A DNA stretch of 7,089 bases. Source: SZAS-18 sp031370675 (GTDB lineage: Bacteria; Verrucomicrobiota; Verrucomicrobiia; Chthoniobacterales; SZAS-18). The stretch is from positions 1 through 7,089 of the forward strand of contig JANMQT010000115.1 of assembly GCA_031370675.1 (NCBI GenBank), written 5' to 3'. The position numbers and the translations under genes are program-made. This document shows, piece by piece, positions 1 through 7,089 of this stretch; the stretch's first letter is position 1; the number at the start of each line of letters is the position of its first letter. The notes beneath the pieces were generated by a model. It was not told the origin of the DNA. It saw only the letters and a list, made by a program, of their open reading frames with translations, and did not search any database.

Positions 1-3000
1 ACTGACAAAGGTCACGGTCCGCTCGCTCGCCACCCTCACGGCCATCACATTGGCCACCGGCATTGCCCGCGCGCAAGCCCCCACCACCGAACCCGAGCGC
101 GTGATCGTGACCGGTTCGTTCATCCCGACCGCGGAGAGCGAAGGCGCCCTGCCGGTTTCGGTCGAGTCTGTCGCCCAACTTATCAAGTCGGGTGCCTCTA
201 CCCCGGCGGAGGGTCTGCGCCAGTTGCCCTCCTTCATCGGTGCGACGGCGACGGAAAATGATTCCAACGGCGGTAATGGTTCGGCGTTTGTCAATCTGCG
301 CGGTTTGGGCGCGGGCAACACGCTGACGCTGATCAACGGACGTCGTGCGTTCTATTTCGCGGACATCAACGCGATCGGCATCGGTGCCGTCAACCGCATT
401 GAAATCCTCAAGGACGGTGCCTCGGCCATTTATGGTTCGGACGCGGTCGCCGGCGTTGTCAACTACGTGCTGCTCAATGGTCCGGGCGCACCGAAGTTTA
501 GCGGTGCTGAAGTCGACTTCCTCTATGGCAACACGACCGAGAAGGACGCGCACGTCATCCAGACGTTCGTGAACACCGGATACACGTCGAAAGACGGTCG
601 GTTCTCGGCGGTGTTCAGCTTCAACTACTATGATCGCCAGGCGATCTATTCGGTTGACCGCTTCAAGCTGGCCGGCGACGCCGATCAGCGCATCCTCGGT
701 GGCAACAACAACCGCAGCGGCACGTTCCCCGGCCGGGTGGATCTCGGCAGCGGTCAGGGTTCACGCATCGTCATCAACCCAGCCAACCAGATTACCGGTT
801 ATGCGAATACCCGCCCGTTCAGCCTGGCGGCAGGCGACGGATTTAATTTCCGTGCGTTTACGCCGGCCATTCCTGAGCAGGAGAAGTTCTTCTACTACGG
901 CAATTTCTCATACAAGTTGTTCAACAATAACAGCGCGATCCTCTACGGGGACATGATGTATGCAGAAACCCGGCAGGATAACGGCCTGGCGCCCTCGCCG
1001 CTCTCGCAGTTGTCCACGGGCTTCCTCGGTGCCTCGGTTCGCACCAGCCCCTTCAATCCCTTTGGCCCAAACAACCCGACCAATCCTGCGAACCTAACCC
1101 GGGTGCGCTACCGTTTGACTGGAGAGGCCGGCAATCGCCGCACCGGTTATGACCTCAAGTACTACCGCTATGAAGGCGGCTTGAAGGGTGACTTCAACTT
1201 CAAGGGCCAGGTCCTTGGGTCGATGAATTACGATATCGGCGCCGTGTACGAACAGAACAAGAGTGTGCGCACCGACAACGGTGACGCCCGCCTCTCCTGG
1301 CTGGCGGCTCAGTACTTGCCTGCCAGTGCGGCAAGTCAGGCCGTGTTGGCCACTCTCGTGAGCGGACCGGCGCTGACCTATGCACAACAGCTGAATGCGC
1401 AGTTTGGCGGCACCTTCAATCCGTTCCTCGGCATCAATGCGCCCCGCGTTGGTACCGCGACCTCTTATACGCTCGGTGCTGCAACCGGGACGCGTGCCTA
1501 TGACAATGTGGCGGCAGTTAACCGGGCTCTCTACACCGCGAACGCCATCGACTTCAACACCGCGACCCTGATCGACGCGCGCCTCGGCGGCACGTTCATG
1601 CCGAACTGGGTGCAAGGTGGCTTCAGCGTCAGTATCGGTGGTGAGTACCGCACCGAGTCGCAAAAGCACAAGGGCGACCCTGCGCAGACCATTGACCCCC
1701 TGCTTGGGACGAGCGACCCGCTCGGTTTCAATGCGGACGTGAATTCCGACTACAAGCGCACGACCTTCTCGGCCTTCGCTGAAATCTCGATTCCGCTCGT
1801 GACACCGACCATGAAGGTTCCAGGCGTCTACGCCTTCGACGTCACCGCAGCCATCCGCTGGGAGCAATACACGAACACGGGCCAGGATCCGTTTTTCGTG
1901 GATCCCATCACCGGTGTTGTCAACGGGCCCGTCTTGAACATCACCGGAAACAACGGTGGTACGCCGCGTTTCACGTTGCGCTATCAGCCGTATCAGGATC
2001 TGACCTTCCGTGCCTCGTACGGCAAGTCGTTTGCCCAGCCGTCCTTTGGCCAGTTGTTCCTGCCGAATACGCAGAACTTCCCGGTGATCTTCGATCCGCT
2101 GACCGGTATTACGACCCAGCCGCCTAACGGCGTCTTCCAGCGCGGCAATGTCAACTTGCTGCCAGAAAAGTCTGACACCTACACGGTGGGCCTCGTGTTC
2201 ACTCCGAAGCAAGTCAAGGGACTCACGCTGACGGTGGACTTCTACCAGATCAACACGTCGAGCCTGATTGTCAGCCCGGCCTCGAACGCGCAGGTTTTTG
2301 CGACGCTCAATGGTCGCGGCGGCGGGGGTATCAATGCTCCGTTTGCCATTAACCAGGCCCAAGCCACTTCCGGCGTCTTCGGAGTGTTCCGGCAGCCCGG
2401 TGCCGTTGGTGATGCCCGCTTCCCTGATCAGATCAATGCCGGTTTCGGTAACACGGGAAAGCGGTTTGTGGAAGGTATTGACACGACGGTCATCTACGAG
2501 TGGGCGACGAGCAACTTCGGCAAGTTCACCTTCACGTTGGGCTACAACCACTTCTTCTACTACAGCATTGACGTAGGCGCGGGCATTGGGCCAACGCGCT
2601 TCGTGGGAGGCAACTTCCAGTCCCTGCCGCTGGTGCCGGGAGCGATTCCTTACAACAAGGGGTACTTCCGCACGGAGTGGGATTATCGTGGCTTCTACTT
2701 CGGAGCGACGGTCAACTACGTGGGTGATTACCTGAATGACGGTGGGTTCCTGGCGAACAACTCGAACTTCCAGGTGAACACCGATACGGCCAATCCGGCG
2801 TACTTCTATCATCGTTCCTCGGGAGCGTATGTGACGCTGGACCTCCAAGTGAGCTACTCGTTCAAGCCGCCGAAGTCGGTCGAGGCCGTGTACGGCAAGG
2901 ATTCCAAGGGTGTTCGCACCCAGGTTTCCTCGAGCGGAGTCGTCTCTGGCAACTTCTTCCAGAAGCTGCTGTGGGGTACGACCCTGCGCGCTGGCGTGAA

Positions 3001-3118
3001 CAATGTGTTCGACAAGTACCCGCCGTATGACGCCGCGGCGTTCAACGACAACTACGACACGTCGACGTACAGCATCCGCAATCGGTTCTGGTACGTCGGC
3101 ATCAACAAGAAGTTCTAA
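1..3118 (+). CDS. TonB-dependent outer-membrane receptor, 5'-partial
   Basis: This is an outer-membrane beta-barrel that imports a scarce ligand using TonB/ExbBD energy. The frame is open to the left edge, with the first full codon at 2-4. An in-frame TTG at 50 is not the start, because codons 1-26 form a signal peptide: Lys/Arg, then a hydrophobic run, ending ARAQA. The ATG therefore lies just off the window. Counting from base 2, a TonB-box-like ERVIVTGS sits at residues 32-39. The plug domain follows, with its hallmarks VNLRGLG...LINGRR (97-115) and RIEILKDGASAIYGSDAVAG (132-151). The rest is barrel, including RASYGKSFAQPSFGQLF and NLLPEKSDTYTVGLVF. It ends with GVNNVFDKYPP (998-1008) and a terminal Phe typical of BAM substrates. 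There is no STN signalling domain and no SusC-type carboxypeptidase-like extension, because the TonB box starts about six residues after cleavage. At 1,038 or more residues it is long for the family. The ligand (siderophore, glycan, vitamin or other) cannot be read from the sequence. The family call is very secure. Confidence 0.96.
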   Translation, partial: LTKVTVRSLATLTAITLATGIARAQAPTTEPERVIVTGSFIPTAESEGALPVSVESVAQLIKSGASTPAEGLRQLPSFIGATATENDSNGGNGSAFVNLRGLGAGNTLTLINGRRAFYFADINAIGIGAVNRIEILKDGASAIYGSDAVAGVVNYVLLNGPGAPKFSGAEVDFLYGNTTEKDAHVIQTFVNTGYTSKDGRFSAVFSFNYYDRQAIYSVDRFKLAGDADQRILGGNNNRSGTFPGRVDLGSGQGSRIVINPANQITGYANTRPFSLAAGDGFNFRAFTPAIPEQEKFFYYGNFSYKLFNNNSAILYGDMMYAETRQDNGLAPSPLSQLSTGFLGASVRTSPFNPFGPNNPTNPANLTRVRYRLTGEAGNRRTGYDLKYYRYEGGLKGDFNFKGQVLGSMNYDIGAVYEQNKSVRTDNGDARLSWLAAQYLPASAASQAVLATLVSGPALTYAQQLNAQFGGTFNPFLGINAPRVGTATSYTLGAATGTRAYDNVAAVNRALYTANAIDFNTATLIDARLGGTFMPNWVQGGFSVSIGGEYRTESQKHKGDPAQTIDPLLGTSDPLGFNADVNSDYKRTTFSAFAEISIPLVTPTMKVPGVYAFDVTAAIRWEQYTNTGQDPFFVDPITGVVNGPVLNITGNNGGTPRFTLRYQPYQDLTFRASYGKSFAQPSFGQLFLPNTQNFPVIFDPLTGITTQPPNGVFQRGNVNLLPEKSDTYTVGLVFTPKQVKGLTLTVDFYQINTSSLIVSPASNAQVFATLNGRGGGGINAPFAINQAQATSGVFGVFRQPGAVGDARFPDQINAGFGNTGKRFVEGIDTTVIYEWATSNFGKFTFTLGYNHFFYYSIDVGAGIGPTRFVGGNFQSLPLVPGAIPYNKGYFRTEWDYRGFYFGATVNYVGDYLNDGGFLANNSNFQVNTDTANPAYFYHRSSGAYVTLDLQVSYSFKPPKSVEAVYGKDSKGVRTQVSSSGVVSGNFFQKLLWGTTLRAGVNNVFDKYPPYDAAAFNDNYDTSTYSIRNRFWYVGINKKF

Positions 3119-3171
3119 GAGCGGCAACGCTTGCAGAACCCCTTGATGAAGAAGTAGTCCAAAAGACAATC

Positions 3172-3212
3172 AGCAACGGCCGGTCAGCGAAAGCTGCCCG
3201 GCCGTTTGCTTT
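3172..3212 (+). terminator. Rho-independent terminator of the TonB receptor gene
   Basis: A perfect 9-bp stem pairs AACGGCCGG (3175-3183) with CCGGCCGTT (3198-3206). After one T-C mismatch, a 4-bp CAGC/GCTG stem continues inward and is capped by a GAAA tetraloop (3189-3192), a stable GNRA-type loop. AGC (3172-3174) can also pair with GCT (3208-3210) around a bulged T. The downstream T-run is interrupted (TTTGCTTT), so the termination strength is inferred from the stem. The position, 54 bases after the receptor stop, fits the end of that transcript and separates it from the solute-binding gene. Confidence 0.82.
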
Positions 3213-3357
3213 GGATGGTTGCTGCCCAGCCGCCCTGGTCATCCCAAGCGCCGTCGAGGCACCTCATACAGCTTTCGGACAACTGTAACGTCGCCCCCTG
3301 CCTGCACCGCCCGCCCGCATTGCGCTGCACGACACGCTCTGCTACTCATCATCCTCC

Positions 3358-4161
3358 ATGCACGCCCGCCGCCTTCCCGCCACGCTCCTCGCCTTCACGC
3401 TCCTCGCGTTCGCTTTCGTTTTTCCATCAATGGCGGCGGACCCGGCCGCCAAGAAGCCACTGGTTGTCGGGATGGAGCTCTCGTACCCGCCGTTTGAAAT
3501 GACCGACGAAAAGGGGAACCCCAGCGGCATCGGGGTCGAGCTGGCCCAGGCGCTCGCCAAGAGCCTCGGTCGGGAAATCCAAATCAGAAATTATGAGTTC
3601 ACCGGGCTCATCCCCGCGCTCAAGACAAAACAGATCGACCTAATCATCTCGTCGATGACATCCACCGAGGAACGCGCGAAATCGATTGATTTCTCCGACC
3701 CCTACATGAACACGGGCCTCGCCATCCTCGTGCCGGCGAAATCCGACATTCAGTCGATCGCCGACGTGGACAAGCCCGGCCGCAAAGTGGTGGTCAAGAA
3801 AGGCACGACCGGATTCACCTACGCCACGGAGAAGTTGAAAAACGTCACACCCCTCATCATCGAAGCGGAGGCCGCCTGCGCACTTGAGGTCATCCAGGGG
3901 AAAGCCGACGCATTCATCTACGACCAGATGTCTGTATTTCAATTCGCAAAGCGCAATCCGCAGACCACGCGCGGCCTGCTGGAGCCGTTTCAACGCGAGA
4001 GCTGGGCCATTGGCATCCGCAAGGGGAATGACGAACTGCGCAAGCAGGTCAATGCCTTTCTCGCCGAGTTCAAAGCCTCCAAAGGCCTCGAGAAACTTGG
4101 CGAAAAATACATCGAAGCCGACCGCGAGGTCTTCCGCGAAATGGGTTATCCATTCCAATAG
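3358..4161 (+). CDS. Periplasmic amino-acid-type ABC solute-binding protein (SBP_bac_3 family)
   Basis: The product is 267 residues, usual for family-3 binding proteins that deliver amino acids to ABC importers. Residues 1-26 are a signal peptide: HARR, a hydrophobic core, then PSMA before ADPAA. No lipobox Cys is present, so a soluble periplasmic protein is expected. The N-lobe opens with LVVGMELSYPPFEM and GIGVELAQALAKSLG. SSMTSTEER (98-106) supplies an Arg matching HisJ Arg77, the carboxylate-binding residue. KKGTTGFTYA (147-156) matches the HisJ GTT loop, and Asp189 (AFIYDQ) matches the HisJ Asp that binds the alpha-amino group. These matches are from memory of HisJ. An amino acid ligand is therefore likely, but which one is not determinable. 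At the GFDVDL signature the usual acid is replaced by Gly59. The ATG at 3358 has no Shine-Dalgarno site. No permease or ATPase gene is adjacent; the next gene is a 117-residue unknown. The general call is secure, the specificity is not. Confidence 0.93.
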   Translation: MHARRLPATLLAFTLLAFAFVFPSMAADPAAKKPLVVGMELSYPPFEMTDEKGNPSGIGVELAQALAKSLGREIQIRNYEFTGLIPALKTKQIDLIISSMTSTEERAKSIDFSDPYMNTGLAILVPAKSDIQSIADVDKPGRKVVVKKGTTGFTYATEKLKNVTPLIIEAEAACALEVIQGKADAFIYDQMSVFQFAKRNPQTTRGLLEPFQRESWAIGIRKGNDELRKQVNAFLAEFKASKGLEKLGEKYIEADREVFREMGYPFQ

Positions 4162-4223
4162 CGCGCCCGCCTTTGCCTTCGGAAAATTTCCGCATCGGGC
4201 GAGCGGGGCGGGAAATCAATCCT

Positions 4224-4577
4224 ATGGAACTGCAGCCGAAATACGAAATCGTCCTCAATGAGAACGCCGAGGCGGCCAAGAGCGCGGTGCTCGACCCCGC
4301 CGCCAGCCCCTTCAAGCTGGTGGTCGATCCCCTCATGCGTCAGCGCCTCCGCCAGGCGCTTTTCGACCTGATCGACCATCATGATGCGTCGCTGGCCAGT
4401 TACTTCACCGACGGCAAGCTATCGCTCGAGTCATACAAGGAATACATCGAGCTCTTCGCGCGCAGTCTGCGGGAAACCATGGAAACGCGCGAAGGCGTGG
4501 CCTACCTGCTCAAGGCCACCGGGCTGGAGATTCCCTTGGATGGAATCAATCTTCAGCCCGAATGGCGCTGGAAATGA
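4224..4577 (+). CDS. Conserved-looking hypothetical cytoplasmic protein, 117 aa
   Basis: I do not recognise a family. The ATG at 4224 gives 117 residues (MELQPKYEIVL...QPEWRWK). An in-frame TTG at 4173 would add 17 residues of unconvincing sequence (PSENFRIGRAGRE), so the ATG is preferred. A G-rich stretch (GGGGCGGG) lies about 10-17 bases upstream, but it is not a proper Shine-Dalgarno site. There is no signal peptide, membrane segment or Cys, so the product should be cytosolic. Composition is mostly helix-forming: an N-terminal acidic part with NENAEAAK, then RQRLRQALFDLIDHH, then SLESYKEYIELFARSLRETME, ending in a short Pro/Trp-rich tail. It follows the solute-binding gene by 62 bases on the same strand with no terminator seen, so co-transcription is plausible. 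It converges on the tyrosine-rich gene, with 12 bases between stops. Codon use matches its neighbours and the ORF reads cleanly, which supports a real gene. Its function is unknown. Confidence 0.72.
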   Translation: MELQPKYEIVLNENAEAAKSAVLDPAASPFKLVVDPLMRQRLRQALFDLIDHHDASLASYFTDGKLSLESYKEYIELFARSLRETMETREGVAYLLKATGLEIPLDGINLQPEWRWK

Positions 4578-4589
4578 GCCGGTCGGATC

Positions 4590-4880
4590 TTAGTAGCCGA
4601 ACGAGAACGCCACGCGGGGGCGGTAATACGGGCGGGACGGATTGACGTAGCGGACATAATGGCGCCGGTATGGATGCTGGTTGTATCCGTAACCTCCTGC
4701 GTACACCGGCGCGTAATTTTCGTAGCCGTCGCGAACCACCACGACGCGCTGCGGATTGCAACGATATCCGTCGTGGACGACCACGACCGGCTCATATTCA
4801 AAGTCATGGGCTTTTGCTTGGACCGAGCCAAGGAATGAAAAACCCAGAACGGCGGCACCCAATGCGAGCAATGTTTTCAT
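4590..4880 (-). CDS. Small secreted tyrosine-rich protein, 96 aa
   Basis: The product is 96 residues from the ATG at 4880. A TTG at 4916 in the same frame would place twelve polar residues before the signal peptide, so it is rejected. The N-terminus MKTLLALGAAVLGFSFLGSVQAKA is a clear Sec signal peptide, with cleavage after VQA or AKA, so the mature chain is about 72-74 residues. The mature part carries 13 Tyr, several Arg and His, and one Cys (Cys41). It contains an imperfect 14-residue tandem repeat: VVVVHDGY (32-39) and VVVVRDGY (46-53). A Gly/Tyr segment (AGGYGYNQHPYRRHY) and a C-terminal AFSFGY follow. I recognise no enzyme motif. Such short Tyr-rich exported proteins are often surface or envelope components, but that is inference. 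No lipobox or anchor is seen. The gene lies 84 bases downstream of metH on the same strand, with weak hairpins between, so it may be expressed separately or by read-through. Confidence 0.8.
   Translation of the reverse strand: MKTLLALGAAVLGFSFLGSVQAKAHDFEYEPVVVVHDGYRCNPQRVVVVRDGYENYAPVYAGGYGYNQHPYRRHYVRYVNPSRPYYRPRVAFSFGY
4722..4787 (-). repeat. Imperfect 42-bp-period tandem repeat inside the tyrosine-rich gene
   Basis: Two 24-base units, 4722-4745 and 4764-4787, are spaced by exactly 42 bases (14 codons) and agree at 19 of 24 positions. They encode VVVVRDGY and VVVVHDGY. Four of the five differences are silent and one changes His to Arg. This points to an in-frame duplication kept under protein-level selection. 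Confidence 0.75.
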
Positions 4881-4914
4881 GAAGCATTGGATCGTTTTAG
4901 CTGGCTGATTATTC

Positions 4915-4930
4915 AAAAACCAAGCTTGGC
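4915..4930 (-). terminator. Weak terminator-like palindrome with T-run
   Basis: Read on the minus strand, a perfect palindrome CCAAGCTTGG (4929-4920) is followed directly by TTTTT (4919-4915). As RNA it could form only a stem of about 3-4 bp with an AGCU loop, so it would be a poor terminator alone. It lies downstream of metH and upstream of the tyrosine-rich gene and may act as a second, back-up site. Confidence 0.25.
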
Positions 4931-4937
4931 GTCCCGC

Positions 4938-4957
4938 AAAATCCTTTGAATAGGACC
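4938..4957 (-). terminator. Candidate weak metH terminator
   Basis: Seven bases after the metH stop, minus-strand GGTCCT (4957-4952) pairs with AGGATT (4945-4940), including two G-U pairs, around the six-base loop ATTCAA. TTTT (4941-4938) overlaps the end of the stem. The stem is short and the T-run is only four, so partial termination is the most this supports. Confidence 0.35.
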
Positions 4958-4964
4958 GGCGCGA

Positions 4965-7089
<2,125 letters not shown>

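Noticed and set aside
1094..3169. A 691-codon open frame antisense to the TonB receptor
   Set aside because: It is in exact codon register with the receptor, so its stops would require TTA, CTA or TCA codons in the sense gene, which are rare in GC-rich coding sequence. The translation shows no recognisable motif.
3213..3357. Promoter or riboswitch in the gap before the binding-protein gene
   Set aside because: I found no convincing -35/-10 pair, aptamer-like structure or operator repeat there. A promoter is expected but not visible.
3206..3502. Two short plus-strand open frames before and over the start of the binding-protein gene
   Set aside because: Their translations are low-complexity Arg/Pro/Ser-rich strings, they overlap the terminator or signal-peptide region, and they have no ribosome site or motif.
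3640..4158. A 172-codon open frame antisense to the solute-binding gene
   Set aside because: It is again in exact codon register with a secure gene and has no recognisable protein features.
4173..4223. A TTG start 17 codons upstream for the 117-residue protein
   Set aside because: The ATG at 4224 is a stronger start, and the extra residues look like translated intergenic sequence only 12 bases after the previous stop.
4881..4937. Possible sigma-70 promoter for the tyrosine-rich gene (minus-strand TTGGTT, 18 bases, TAAAAC)
   Set aside because: The match to consensus is poor, and other equally weak pairings exist in the same gap, so it was not listed as a feature.

Overview
This is a GC-rich stretch of an ordinary Gram-negative bacterial chromosome. 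It holds five protein-coding genes, two of them cut by the window edges. A long TonB-dependent outer-membrane receptor and periplasm-targeted proteins show that the cell is diderm. The receptor's style, the cobalamin-dependent MetH and the lack of clear Shine-Dalgarno sites at the internal starts would fit a Verrucomicrobiota (Opitutaceae-like) genome. That placement is an impression from protein style, not a phylogenetic result.

Layout from left to right. Bases 1-3118 (+) carry a TonB-dependent receptor whose start codon lies just off the left edge. A strong hairpin terminator follows at 3172-3212. After a 239-base gap comes an amino-acid-type periplasmic solute-binding protein (3358-4161, +). 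A 117-residue protein of unknown function follows 62 bases later (4224-4577, +). On the opposite strand, reading leftwards from the right edge, lies the C-terminal 708 codons of cobalamin-dependent methionine synthase, MetH (7089-4965, -). After an 84-base gap with two weak terminator-like hairpins comes a small secreted tyrosine-rich protein (4880-4590, -). Its stop lies 12 bases from the stop of the 117-residue gene, so the two gene sets converge.

How the genes relate. The receptor and the binding protein are both nutrient-capture components, one in the outer membrane and one in the periplasm. The strong terminator between them argues for separate transcription, and the sequence does not show that they share a substrate. 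The binding protein has no permease or ATPase gene beside it here. MetH is housekeeping one-carbon and methionine metabolism, and every catalytic residue checked is intact. The least explained genes are the 117-residue protein behind the binding protein and the tyrosine-rich secreted protein with an internal 14-residue duplication.

I saw no RNA genes, insertion sequences, CRISPR arrays, phage genes or defence genes, and nothing that looks like a new multi-gene system.
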